Positions 1 through 10,709 of a stretch of 64,000 nucleotides of DNA are shown here, piece by piece. The notes beneath the pieces are model-generated. The model was not told the origin of the DNA and made no database searches. It saw only the letters and a program-made list of their open reading frames with translations. The DNA lies in assembly GCA_013368375.1 (NCBI GenBank), contig JAACJP010000026.1, positions 434,001 through 498,000 on the forward strand. The letters are read 5' to 3'. This DNA comes from Tricholomella constricta. Its lineage: Eukaryota > Basidiomycota > Agaricomycetes > Agaricales > Lyophyllaceae. A program made the translations under genes and the position numbers. Numbering within the stretch: position 1 is the first letter of the stretch; every line of letters begins with the position of its first letter.

Positions 1-3000
1 GCGTCGTACCCATCCGATTCCGGTAATTCTACAATGTGGTCCATGGATATGGAGGCCCACGCCCTTCGTCCAATCTGGAGTGGTTTCAATAGTCCGTATG
101 GGCTATGGCGTGGGACCTTCGCTCTTTTACAGGTATAACAGCTTCGGACGTATCGAGTGACCTCCTTCCTTAATCCGGGCCAGAAATAAGTCCTCATGAT
201 GAGTTGTGTGGTCTTTCTGATCCCTGGATGTCCGCACAGTTTGTGGTCGTGATGTTGCTGTAGGATGTCGAGGCGTAATCTGGAATGGTCCGGTACGTAG
301 ATTCTTCCGTCGCGAAAGAGTAGTTTGCCATCCTCGGATAGGGAGAACGCGGAGGTCTCATCTCCGGGTTTGGGTGCGTGTCTCTCGAAGAATTTGTCTC
401 GGGGTGTGTTCCGGATGTTGTTTAGTAGGAGCTCCTCGTTCAGTATTAGGGCCGCGTTCAATCGTTCGGGAGGTATGATGATGCGGTTGTTGAACGAATT
501 ATGATCCTGTTCGAACCCTTTCTTGGGATACACGTCTGGCCGTCGCGTGAGGGCATCTGGTTTCGCTCCTAATCTTCCGGGTCTGTAGTTTATTTGGAAG
601 TCGAAGTTCGCCAGGCATTCCGACCATCGTGCTTGTCTGCGACTGAGTTGCTTGGTCGTAGAGAAATACTGTAGGTTATTGTGGTCGGAGTACACTTGAA
701 TGCGGTGGGGAGATCCCTCTAGGTAGGCCCTCCATTGCTTAAACGCTTCCACGATTGCTAGGAGCTCCTTATCATAGATGTCGTAGTGTAGCTCCGCGTC
801 TATCATAATTCTCGCGTAGAAGGCGACAGGACGTAAGTCTTGTGATGTCTCGTCAAATTGGGAGATGATCCCCGCTATGGCGAAGTCGGAAGCGTCGCAC
901 TCTAATATCACCGGTAGTTGAGGATCGAAGTGTCGTAGGATGGGTGCGGAGGAGAATGCTTTCTTCAATAGTTCGAAGACTCCTTCGCATTCGGAATCCC
1001 ATTTCCAGATTGTGTCCTTTTGCGTGAGTTTGTTTCCCTCTTCGTTATGCCCGAGTAATTGTCGATAAACCGCCGATAGAAGTTTGCAAAGCCTAGGAAA
1101 GATTGGAGTTCCTTGACCTTCGTCGGTCTAGGCCACTTCCGGATCGCGTCGACTTTTCCTGGATCCATCTTTACTCCGCCGGGGGATACGATGATGCCTA
1201 GGTATTCGATCTCCGTAGTGTGAAACGTGCATTTCTCCGGTTTCGCATGAAGGTTGTGTTTCCGGAGCCTCTCGAGGACCTTCCGAACGTGTCCGTGATG
1301 TTCCTCTAAGGTCTCCGAGAAAACCAGAATGTCGTCGAGGTAGATCACTACGAACACGTCGTTCATGTCGTGGAAGATGTCGTTCATGAAGTGTTGGAAT
1401 GTCGCGGGTGAGTTTGTCATGCCGAAAGGCATTACCAGGTATTCGAAAAGTCCATAACGAGTGCGGAAGGCTGTCTTCCATTCGTGTCCCGGAGCTATGC
1501 GGACGTTGTTGTAGCCCACTCGGAGGTCGATCTTCGAGTATACTTTCGCTTTTTGAAGTCGGTCTATGAGGTCTCCGATCAGAGGTAGAGGGTAACGGTT
1601 CTTCTTGGTGATCCGATTTAATCCTCTATAGTCCACGCATAGCCGGAGTGATCCGTCCTTCTTCTTTGCGAATAGTACCGGAGCTCCCGCTGACGAACTC
1701 GAAGGTCGGATGAACCCTTTTCCGAGCATCTCGTCGATGTAATCCTTCAATGCTTTCAACTCCAGTTCGGACATGTTGTATATCTTTCCGAAGGGAGGGG
1801 TAGTGTTTTCGTCGAGTTCCACTGTGTGATCGTAGGGTCGGTGTGGGGGGATGGTTTTCGCTTCGCCCGCTGAGAATACGTCTTCGAAGTCCCTGTACTC
1901 CGGAGGTACGACTTCCTCGAAGATTTCCCTTTCTGTCTTTGGTTGCTTGGGTTCATCGTCGGAGGTGTTATTGGCATGGAGGTGTTCTTCCTTTTCGGTG
2001 GGGGAGATGTGTAGTTGGAACGCTGTGGCTCCGTCCCTGATGAGGTTCGCGAATGGCGCCACTCCGATCAGGCGGATGTTTTGTGTTTCGACATCCTCTT
2101 CTCCCTCTCCGGTTTCGTCTTCGGCCTCCGTTTCCGGGTTGGTTTCCTCTTCTTCCTGTGTTTCTGTCGTTGGGGACGTTGCGGATTTCCGTTTGGGGTG
2201 GGGTTTGAATTTGGACCTCGGAACGTTTGGAGGGAAGTAGTTCGGTGGGGGTGGTTTTCGGGTGCGTTTCCGTCCCGTTATCTCCTCTGGTGACTCGGTT
2301 GTCGGTGTTGGTACTTCCTCTTGGGGTTCGTTGGTGTTTGGGCGAGTGTCTTCCTCCTTCATGTTATCGCTGGAGGTGTCGTTCTGATCGTTGTCGTCGT
2401 CCAGGAGGTCCCTGAGGAGGGGTTGTTTTTCCGAAAGGGGGTTGGCTGGTTTCGGAGCTTCGACGTCTTCCTCCTCCTCAAGGGTCACGGTTCTCCATTG
2501 CGTCTTCTGGGAAAGCGATATCGCGGCTAGTCCTGCCCCTTGTTCCATGGTCATGGACATTTCCCGCCAGTCGATGTCCGGATTTGCTTCCCGTAACCAA
2601 GGTAATCCGAGCACTAGTGGCGTGGCCGGGTGTAACTGTGTTATGAGGAGGTCAACCTTATACTCTAGTCCGTTCTCAAGTTTGATTGTTTCGGGACTAT
2701 GGTGTGAAATGGCTCCACCTCCGCTGGGGTTTCCGTCGAACAGTTGTAGGGTCATGGGGCTGGCGAGAGGTTCCGGTTTCGTACACGAGGATTGTGCTAT
2801 GAAATTTCCCGCCGCTCCACTATCGATAAGTGCCCGTAGTCGCGTTGAGGATCCTTCTAACTGTACTTCGATCGTGAAGGAGCGAGCTGACCGCGAGGGT
2901 AAGCGTTGATCTCCTGTGCCTGTTGTCGTTGGGACGACTTCCTTTTTCCTTCGGAGGTCCGGTAGTGATCCTTCAATTTTGCCGTTTGACCCCCTTCGTA

Positions 3001-3480
3001 GCGTGATGCAGAGGTCTTTCCAGTTTATTCGGGGGTTGACCTCCTTCAACCATGATAATCCCAACACTATCGCAGCTGTCTCGTGGAGTTTCGTAAGGAG
3101 GAACCTTATCCTCTGCGTGGTGCCGTCACTGAATTTGACGTCGTTGGTGGTATAGTGTGTGATTTTGCCCGATGCGGAGAGTTCTCCATCAAATAGGCAA
3201 AGGTTTATTGGGGGTTTGAGCTCCTCAAGGTGGAGCCCGCGTGATGTCGCCATGTTGGAGTCCATGAAGTTGTCGGTAGCTCCGCTGTCGATAAGCGTAT
3301 TTTCGGGTTTTTCTCCTCCTCCGTTTGGCGTGAGGTGTATTAAGAATGCCAGGGACGAGTGGGAGGAGAGTGTTACAGTGCGGGTGTCCGTTGTCGATAG
3401 TGCCGTTGCGCGTAGTTTAGTGTCAAGGCCCGGTTTCAGCTCTTCGCGATTCAGAGCCCGGGTAAGTCCTGAATCGCCCC
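1..3480 (-). pseudogene. Element A pol: two retropepsins, RT, RNase H, integrase start
   Basis: The frame overlaps the end of gag in the -1 register. Retropepsin 1 has DSGATDNF near 3290, upstream of the first Met at 3265. A second, similar retropepsin follows with DSGAAGNF near 2820; both end in a VLGLxWL motif. After an acidic linker comes RT with [27 protein letters not shown] and the catalytic YLDD at 1342-1331. Near 1040 one base is missing, after which RNase H (YSDHNNLQYF near 690) and the integrase zinc finger (HHDHKLCGH near 240, CYTC near 125) are read in another frame. The frame then runs off the window. The element could not make a full Pol from this copy. Confidence 0.85.
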
Positions 3481-6314
3481 CGCGTTTCCCTCTTCTGTCT
3501 TGTGATGGAATTCGAAGATGTCGTCGCCGATGAGGTAGGTGGCTCTGCCCATGGCGTTTGCTGTTGGGCAGTCGCGCATCCAGTGTTCCAGGTCACCGCA
3601 TAGGATGCAGGCCTTGTCTCGAATTCGTTGTTGCTTTACGTCTTCATCGATCTTCACCCAGGGGCGCGTTGACTTCTTGAATCCGAAGTTGTTGGCTTGT
3701 AGTGCCTCTTCGTCATCCCATGCGATTTCTTGGTCTTGCGCCTTACCTTCCTTACCTGAGTCCGGGTCCTGATCGTGACTTTCGGCGTTCAAGCGTGCGT
3801 TCCTGTTCCCCTGAGCCGTTTGCGGCGTCGTGCGGCTTGCGGGTCCGGCCGAAGGTCCCATCGGAGGTCGTGCGGAGGTGTTGGAGGTGTTCGCATTATT
3901 CGCCCAGAGGGGTTTGTAGGACTCTGGATTTTCTATGCGATGTTCCCAGTACCTCCGGTCGATTTGGGTGACCAGATCTCGGTAACCTTCGTAGGTTTCG
4001 GGGCTTGGTGCGATGGCCAGGACGTTAAGGATTCGTTGGGGGAGCGCTTTCCGGAGTGTGAACTGTAGTGCTACCCAGTTCCAGCCTGTTTCGTACGCTT
4101 CTTGTTCGAACTTGATGATGAATGCTGTGAACTTTTCCCATTCCTTCATTTTCAGTCGCGAAATGTTGTTCTCGGCTTCCACTCTCGAGTTCGGTATTCT
4201 GAAGCGTGATCCTAATTCGTGTACGAATCCTTCCCAATTCGTGAACATTGGGTGTTGGGGGTTGTACGTGAGTTGTAGCCGAAAGTAGTCCATAGCTCCG
4301 TCCTTTAAGTAGGAGCTCGCGAATGACACCTTCAGGTGATCCTGTTCGTAGGTGATTGCCTTGGCTTGAAACGTTACTAGGCATTCCGTGACAAAGGTTT
4401 TCCATCTCCTCGGTTCTTTTCCAGTGAAGGGGTCCGGTTTCCTGATGTCGATTTTCGATTCCAGGTTTAGGAGGTGTCGGTACTGTTCCGGGGTCAGGTT
4501 TTGGTTTGGGCCTAAGAGCTGTTGCGGTGGAGGTGGGGGTCGTTGAGGGTTTGCGAATTGGCCTCCTCCCGGATTTCCGGGTGGGCCTCCTCCTCCTCCT
4601 CCTCCGTGGCCTCCTCCTCCCCCTCCGGGACCTCCGGGGCCTCCCGGGCCTCCTGGTCCTTGTGGTGGTCCGTATCCTCCGTGACCTCCCCCTCCTCCAG
4701 GACCTCCTGTTCCTCCGGGGCCGTTTCCCCAATAACCTCCTCCTCCCCCTCCTGGTCCTCCGGGGCCGTTTCCCCATTGAGTTCCTCTCGGGATAGGTGG
4801 TCCCGAAGATCCCGGAGGTGGTTGGGGCTGTGGAGGTGGTCCGTTGTACTGGGGGTTCGGTCGTCCGCCGGGTATGGGTGGGGCTGGTCCGGGGTTGTAT
4901 CCAGTTCTGTATTGTTCGAACTGGGGGAATTGTTGTTGGGTCCCTTGCCTTCCGTCGAGGATGTTTACGTTTTGACCGGGGCCGGGGTCCGCTCCGATTC
5001 CACGTCGTTCTCTTGGGGAGATTGGGCGTGGGCCTTGTGGTGACCTCCTGTTCTGACTTGCCAGATGAGGTGGTGTTTGGCGCCAGTCTTCTCGTGCCCT
5101 AGCGGGTGCTCCCTCTCTTCTTTCCGAGTTTTCTTCGCGTAGTTCGTAGCTGTGGGCGTACGACAGTGGCGTTGGGATTCCCCGTTCCGACGGAGGTAGG
5201 GGAATGTTCTCAGGTTCCCTCGGAGGTACTCCTTCTTGGTTTGCGAAGGTCCCTGTGGGCCCTGAAAACCCGAATTTGGCCTGGAAAACGGTCCTTCGAC
5301 AGGGGGGTTCTCTTCGGGGATTCTTTGTAAGTTGTGGGCTCCCCAGAACCCGAACGTCGGAGCTCTTCGAGCGTCTGCCCCTGGTGTGACGGTGGGTTCG
5401 AACCCTTCTTGGCTGGGGGGAGCGTTCCCTTGGTTCATCCTCCTGAGTAGAGCCGAAGCTGTCTGCGTATTGACCGTGCTTGTCGCTCGTGGAGGTTCTT
5501 CGAATCTAGTTTCGATTCTGGAGGGAACGGGCTCCTGAATTTGCATGTGGAAGGAACGTCCCGCGCTTTGGGGGTCGGAGAATCTTCTTCCCTCGTTGGA
5601 CGTCTGGATTTCTCCAGCCAGAGCGCGTAACCTTCTTTCGTTTCCCCCCATTTGTAGCAACACCGTCAGTTGTGGGGGTAATCGATGGGCTTCGTGCAGT
5701 TGCATGGTCGACAACACGAGGTTGGCCCATTGTTCCGGTGTTCGGGGTTGATGATCCATCCCCATGGTTTCGACTAGGAGCTCGTGCGCTTGTCGTGAAA
5801 ACTCTTCTCGCGTCATGCGGAGTTCGTAGAGTATCCTTTCGTGGTCTGAACCGTGTAGAAAGGGGTTTTGTTGACGAGCGAACTGTCCCTGTCCCTCCTC
5901 TCGTGCCCTATCCCTCCTCTGGAACATCTCCGGGTGCCTCAACCTTTCGTAGTACGATCCGGGAGTCTGGTTACTTGAAAGCGGAGGTCCGGAGGTCGTT
6001 GCGGATGGTGGTAAGGGGGGATAGTTGGGGGTGGCGAGTTGGTAAGAGGGGTTGAATACGTTTGAGGGGGTTCGGGGTAGGGGTCGTCGTGGGTCCTGAC
6101 TGACTGAGGAAAAATCCCCCTCATGTTGGCCAGGTTGGAAGATCTGGTGTTCCAACCTGGACCTGTTGGATCCGAAAGTCCCTTGCATCGGAGGTCCTGT
6201 TGAGGCAGGGGAGGTTTCGAAGGGTGGTGGTGAAGGTCTCCTTTGAGTGAAGGAGGGACCTTCGAAGTTTTGATAGCGGATGGTTGTGTTAGGCTCCACT
6301 ATCGTCGAGGACAT
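3451..6314 (-). pseudogene. Element A gag, one frameshift
   Basis: The first part starts at the ATG at 6314 and stays open to about 4965, but its sense frame breaks near 5240. From there the sense frame is the one that runs on to the stop at 3451. It passes through a long Gly/Pro-rich linker (about 4830-4510), a capsid-like region with a conserved FxxYLKDGAxDYF-type stretch, and a CCHC zinc knuckle ([14 protein letters not shown], about 3610-3570). The protein is a structural Gag that would package element RNA. The N-terminal half, rich in Arg, Pro and Ser, is long for the family. Another strongly biased frame in the linker (4025-4777, Arg-rich) is a shadow. An unrecognised intron instead of a frameshift cannot be excluded. 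Confidence 0.75.
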
Positions 6315-6331
6315 GTCCGGTGGGTGGGAGG

Positions 6332-6343
6332 ACCTCGATATTA
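6332..6343 (-). other. Element A primer binding site (self-complementary type)
   Basis: The 12 bases abutting the LTR read TAATATCGAGGT on the minus strand. They lack the TGG start expected of a site pairing with a tRNA 3' CCA end. They pair over all 12 bases with the putative mRNA 5' end at 6597-6586, and pairing stops at the LTR border. This suggests self-priming rather than tRNA priming. Confidence 0.65.
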
Positions 6344-6688
6344 TGTTAGGACCTGATGTAGCACGCTGGTTACGGAGTTATTCCGGGACCACCGAGGCGG
6401 ACAGGCCTGACGTTGTCGAGGAAGACGAGCTCCGAAGGGTTGTTCGGAGGTCGTGAGCGTCGACAAGGACGTTCGCAAGAGCTTGTTCGAACGAATGAGC
6501 TTAAGCGATACGAGAGTGAAGCAGAATAGATTCAAGAAAGTGAGAGAGAACAAGAACGAGAACAGAGACTAGTCGTAACAATTGGTAATATCGAGGTAAA
6601 GAGTCTGAAAAGAAGTGGTGCCATCATATATACGGTGGACGTGCGTGGGAAAGCATAAGTGATTGCGAGTTTAGGGGCGGTCGTGACA
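6344..6688 (-). repeat. 5' LTR of element A
   Basis: On the minus strand this 345-bp block begins TGTCACGACCGCCCC and ends CCTAACA, the TG...CA form of LTRs. It holds a TATA box (6632-6626) with a start-site candidate 35 nt downstream at 6597, which makes U3 6688-6598 and R-U5 6597-6344. The inner edge is fixed by the adjacent primer-binding complement at 6343-6332. The outer edge is an inference from the TG start, because the second LTR lies outside the window. Confidence 0.72.
6586..6632 (-). promoter_or_regulatory. Element A core promoter and self-primer sequence
   Basis: The minus strand shows TATATATG from 6632 downward. Exactly 35 nt after its first T, an A at 6597 opens the 12-mer ACCTCGATATTA (6597-6586). 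That 12-mer is the perfect reverse complement of the 12 bases directly inside the LTR (minus strand 6343-6332). In the Tf1/sushi group the 5' end of the transcript folds back and primes minus-strand DNA synthesis, and this arrangement fits that model. Confidence 0.7.
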
Positions 6689-7327
6689 GGTGCCCACAAC
6701 TGGGACAATCACAGTTACATGTGTGATCACAAAGGAGCCCAACTGCAACATTAAGCAGGAGCAGACGAGGGAGACATGGGAGGTCATGGTGAGTAGCAGC
6801 AAGATGGCAGCAAACGAAAAAATGGCGACGGTTGTCAAGGCGGGATTTTCCGGAGCTGAGTTTCGACCAACTTTCAAAAAAATTCCACTCAGCGCCCACG
6901 TGCGCTCACTGGAATTTTGCAAGGGCTGCCTTTTGTGCTCTAATTTGGGTTCGAAGAGGGGAAGGCCATGTTCCCAACCACACTGGAAAACTTTGGAGGA
7001 ACCAAAATTATTGCATATGAAGGAGAACCTTTTAGCATTACATTAAAATATTTTGCAAAAGTATAACCTTCAATATTGATTACCCCATTTTTCAACTCCT
7101 TATCATCCTTTACAATTATTCCAACCTCCTTTCAAATCACTCAATAACATGACCAAACATGGTCAGTTGCAATAACGTCTTACCCAAACTTTCCCAATTT
7201 ACTGATGCATGTCTAGCACATTGACTTAAAAACTGTTATTGACACTTCTGCGTTAACCAATGTTCGTCAGATTCTCATGCAAATGTACTTCTTTTCATCC
7301 AGTTTATATTCACAGTTTCTTCGGGAT
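6689..7327. other. Intergenic, promoter side of the methyltransferase gene
   Basis: The 640 bases between element A and the methyltransferase start hold only short open frames without recognisable protein features. AT content rises from about 7000, as expected for a fungal 5' region. Nothing else is seen. Confidence 0.5.
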
Positions 7328-8485
7328 ATGTCGCTTCAACCGCCCTCAACTCGACTTCCGCCAATACGGAAAATAGCGTCGCAACCTACCGAAGAGCTCT
7401 CTGACGCGCTTGCGTATCTACGCCACATTTATATCCCCGAAATACGGGGCGCCCGAAGAATCAAATTAAACGATACCGACGCTTCTTCATCGTCGAAGGC
7501 ACTGGACCCGAATGGACTTCACGAATTGCGCGCGGATGCTTTTGAGCGCTCCTACGCTCTCAGATGGTTAACTTTCCTTGTAGCCCAGGCTGAGATCTGG
7601 GATTCGGAATCTAGCACAACTGAATCCCCTCAATCAGTGCTTCGGGAGGCGCTGATTCAGGATGCCGCATCGCTTTTGGCGATATGCTCTGGGACGGCTG
7701 CTGCTGGGGTTATCGTTCGCGATTTCGTTTTTCGTCATGGCCCAAAGGGAGAGAAAACCTCGAAAGTCCACATCAAGGACGTTCCCCTAGATAACAGAGA
7801 CTACGGAAGCGTTGGAGCGCAGACATGGGGCGGCGCATGTGTCTTGGCGGAGACGATCCTTGACGATCCCACACGTTTTGGGCTCCTCCGCAATGATTCA
7901 TCAGCTGAAAACTTGCGAATTCTCGAACTTGGTGCTGGGACTGGCCTTGTCAGCTTGACGGTGGGTAAATTATTGCAAAACGCAGCTCCGTCGGCCACAA
8001 TCATCGCTACCGATTATTATCCATCTGTGCTGGAAAACCTGGAATCCAACATTCGACACAATTTTCCGTCCCCGCTGGGCTCGAAGGCTGTCCGCATCTC
8101 ATCGCATCTCCTTGACTGGTCGGTATTTGCGAAGGACCCTGCCCAGAACCCGCCTTTTGATGCACCTTTCGATCTTGTTCTGGGTGCGGACATCATTTAC
8201 GAGGCCCAGCATGCAATCTGGATCAAGTCGTGTCTCATGACACTGCTTAAAAAACCATCCCAACACTCCGATCCCTTGTTCCATTTGATAATTCCCCTTC
8301 GCTCCACCCATTCCTCCGAATCAGGCACCGTCGACTCCGTTTTTTCCCATATGTCCGGCGATGCAGCTTCAGGCTCAGAGATGGACTTGAAGATCGTCGA
8401 TAAAGAAATCATCCTCTGCGACGCAGGAAGTGGCTTAGGCCCAGATCAGATCGAATATGCATGTTATAAAATTGGATGGCGTTAG
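7328..8485 (+). CDS. Family-16 (METTL21-type) S-adenosylmethionine methyltransferase
   Basis: An intronless frame of 385 codons from the ATG at 7328; an in-frame ATG at 7277 would add 17 poorly structured residues. The Rossmann methyltransferase core shows motif I (ELGAGTGLVSL, residues about 200-210), an acidic motif II (ATDYYPSVLENL) and the family-typical DLVLGADIIYE block. Upstream lies TWGGACVLAE, the WxxA-like element of Methyltransferase_16. Relatives methylate lysines on translation factors and chaperones; the substrate here cannot be told. The gene ends tail to tail with GCN2 remnants. Its 3' end was duplicated to 12.3-12.5 kb, where only a broken copy remains. Confidence 0.85.
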   Translation: MSLQPPSTRLPPIRKIASQPTEELSDALAYLRHIYIPEIRGARRIKLNDTDASSSSKALDPNGLHELRADAFERSYALRWLTFLVAQAEIWDSESSTTESPQSVLREALIQDAASLLAICSGTAAAGVIVRDFVFRHGPKGEKTSKVHIKDVPLDNRDYGSVGAQTWGGACVLAETILDDPTRFGLLRNDSSAENLRILELGAGTGLVSLTVGKLLQNAAPSATIIATDYYPSVLENLESNIRHNFPSPLGSKAVRISSHLLDWSVFAKDPAQNPPFDAPFDLVLGADIIYEAQHAIWIKSCLMTLLKKPSQHSDPLFHLIIPLRSTHSSESGTVDSVFSHMSGDAASGSEMDLKIVDKEIILCDAGSGLGPDQIEYACYKIGWR

Positions 8486-8871
8486 CGACATGGGAAGAGA
8501 CATGGTGAGTAAAAAGCCATGATACATTGTATATAAGAAGACTAATTGGCATCCCGTACATTGTGTGGTAAATTAAGGAGCTGAACGCGCTCTTCGCGAA
8601 CAGCAAAGAGAACCAGGAAACGGTGGCCTTCGACTTTGCGCTTGGCGACTGCTTCTCGGACCTGGTGAGCATAGGCGTGGGGTATCGGGAACACCGATAG
8701 AATGGATTTCCAAGGCTCGTCTTCTGTGATCTATGCGGAGCTTCTCGTCATAGAGTCGAATACTGCTGGGGGGACATCGACTGCGAGGGTGGGCAAGCCG
8801 GATTGGAATGCGGCTTTGAGTTCTACGCCAGTTTCGAAGGCTGTGTCCAATAGATGCATGCATAAGCTAGT
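8440..8871. repeat. Direct repeat, copy 1 (methyltransferase end plus GCN2 end)
   Basis: About 430 bp, from the last methyltransferase codons through the intergenic gap into the GCN2 C-terminus, is repeated at 12470-12903. In copy 1 the methyltransferase is whole and GCN2 is broken; in copy 2 the reverse holds. Confidence 0.85.
8545..8871 (-). pseudogene. Truncated copy of the GCN2 3' end
   Basis: This stretch matches the last coding part and 3' flank of the full GCN2 gene (12560-12903) at high identity, and similarity stops sharply at about 8871. It codes only the extreme C-terminus and has no upstream exons, so it is a duplication remnant. The plus-strand frame at 8702-9142 is a shadow running out of it. 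Confidence 0.8.
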
Positions 8872-9172
8872 AATCAAGTCGTTGACCGATAGCGACTCAA
8901 CGTGGGCCCAGGCTATTCGGGGAATAGACTACAAGGAGACGACGCTGGTTGAAAGCGACTCTTTGATATCGTTAGGTAATAGTGAAGGTATCATTATAAA
9001 ACAGCTTGCTGTGGCTTCGAGAGCTCATTCAAGGAGATCACGGAGGGCCTCCGACTCACGCGCCGAAATTGTTAAATCATCGTTGGATATGACTTCTACA
9101 TTATTGAACGGTGCTGAGCTCGACATACTATGTTGGGCTTGATTTCACAATCGGAGTAATCTAATGGCTATG
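8872..9172. other. Short non-coding stretch after the GCN2 remnant
   Basis: No gene is supported. The open plus-strand frame here is a continuation of the shadow in the GCN2 remnant. Confidence 0.4.
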
Positions 9173-10182
9173 CTAAGGTACCATGTTTGCTACCTTGATA
9201 CCTTGCTCGACCATTCCCACCAGGACTTTGAACAAATCGGTATTCATGAATTGAGCCTCGTCTGCCTGTAGATCGATATCGATGATATCGCGAGTGAGCT
9301 TGATCATCTTCATTGTTGGTTGGCCTTCCTGTACCGCCAAGGCAGTCTCATGAGGAATGTGAGCAGTGATTACGATCAACTGTGTCAAGGCCATGGTAGG
9401 ATATATGATATGAACCTGATTTCCATTTCAGCCCGGCTCAGCTTTATGGTAAATGCAGCGACACTTACTGTATAATTGCCATTGTTCCAATCCGTTGGAA
9501 CCTTGGAATACATATGATTTTGCGCCAACAACAGCAATTCCGATAGGTCATATATGTCAATATGGTCCTCGTCCTGCTCAGTGTATGGTGGTTCAACATC
9601 AAAAAGCTCCTTCCCAGTTCTGAACGCGTGTCGATGATGCGCATCTATGTAATGATAGATAGAAATTGCGTCGATAGCGGCTCCAGTGCAGCAGGTGGCG
9701 GTTTCCAATGTATCATCCGCAACTACGAGTAAACCGGTGACACCACACTCGAAATATACTTCTTTCAATTTGCATAACCATCGAACGGTCTGATCAAGGA
9801 GTTCTGGGATGTACCTGAGGGTCTGCCGCGTATCCCCGGTCTGCTGTGCAGTGCGAATCCTATCGACGAAAAAAGAGGTGCATAGTCGTGGCGTGCCCGG
9901 AATTTGCTTTGGTACATTTCCCCTAGGCAGAGGCAGGTCTGTTAACGGCGAGCAGATTTCCTTATCGATGGTGAGATCTTGTGGCCATCTACGAGGATCG
10001 GTGCCCTTTAGTGCGATGAAGGGATTTTGAATAATAGATGTGGGTGCTATAGAGGATGTTCTATCCAGCGAGGGGGCAGTGATGGGCTCTTTTCCAGACA
10101 TACTGTGGAAATATATGTCGATAAGTATGGGAAACAGATCTTTGGCGAATTTAACAAACCTCTCAGAGGTTTGACCGGTCAT
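9173..10182 (-). CDS. Hypothetical protein, two exons
   Basis: Exon 1 starts at the ATG at 10182 and runs to about 9470 (MTGQTSERFVKF...NNGNYT). A GTAAGT donor and a CAG acceptor near 9417 remove about 53 nt, and exon 2 continues in frame (VHIIYPTMALTQ...) to the stop at 9173. The product is about 310 residues, with no signal peptide or obvious membrane span. I see acidic patches (about residues 195-215) and two Cys (ATCCTG), but I recognise no family. It lies inside the block bracketed by the duplicated methyltransferase/GCN2 ends and is divergent from the gene at 10710, so the 530-bp gap between them probably holds both promoters. Confidence 0.6.
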
Positions 10183-10709
10183 TTTTATAGTCGTTCGGAG
10201 AATGCCGTTGTGGCAGTGTGGAGTCGAGACAAGGTAAGTAGTCGACTACGTTACAGTGCAGCGTGCTCGTCACGTTTTTGTTGTTTACCCTGATGGATCT
10301 TTCGTCTCCGCCGAGTCCCTCGTGTGGCGCCGATTTCAAAGCTTTTGTTTGAAGGCACCGGCAACAATATAACAATAATAACAATCGGCAAGTTCGGTGA
10401 GGTTGGGCGTTCTTGTGGAAGAATATTTCCATTTCTCCTTTCTGCTGCGGGATGCGTGCAACTTTTCACCCAGGCCTTCAATTCACAACACCTTGACGTT
10501 CTGTTTCTACCACAGCTGCCCATCAATCATTCGCTTAGTGTATCACTGTCCCCAGAATGTTCTGGATGTCAACTGCGGCGAAATCAGACTTCTGATGGCC
10601 GCTGCGTGCTGTGTGGAATACATATAAAAAGGCTTGATAATTTCGCTCAACTTACTTCAAGCCCTCTCCTTCCAGCCTTGTTCCAAACTTTTAACTTCTA
10701 CGAGTCAGC
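10183..10709. other. Divergent promoter region
   Basis: This gap separates two genes reading away from each other. A pyrimidine-rich stretch (about 10620-10705) leads to the ATG at 10710, as often seen in fungal promoters. TATAAAA near 10623 is a possible TATA box. No RNA gene is recognised. Confidence 0.45.

Larger units (their letters stand above)
1..6688 (-). mobile_element. Element A: decayed Ty3/gypsy LTR retrotransposon, 3' end outside window
   Basis: In minus-strand order the element has a 5' LTR (6688-6344), a long gag, two retropepsin domains, reverse transcriptase, RNase H and an integrase zinc-binding domain. It is cut by the window start just past the first catalytic Asp of integrase (SMDH, near 40-50). 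Pol lies in the -1 frame relative to gag. Two frameshifts, near 5240 in gag and near 1040 in pol, suggest this copy is inactive. The order protease-RT-RNaseH-integrase is that of Ty3/gypsy (Metaviridae). The chromodomain, 3' LTR and second TSD are not visible. The base next to the LTR outer edge starts ggtgc, the candidate TSD on this side. Confidence 0.93.

Noticed and set aside
4025..4777. Arg/Pro-rich 250-codon minus-strand frame
   Set aside because: It is the shifted reading of the Gly/Pro-rich gag linker; the capsid and zinc knuckle lie in the other frame.
6344..6580. A shorter LTR of element A with TGTTA...TAACA ends
   Set aside because: It would put the TATA box and the primer sequence outside the LTR. 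The TGTCACGACC end at 6688 gives a coherent U3-R-U5 and still TG...CA.
8573..8863. Minus-strand Arg-rich frame, with a twin at 12609-12899
   Set aside because: Both are alternative-frame readings of the GCN2 C-terminus in the duplicated segment.
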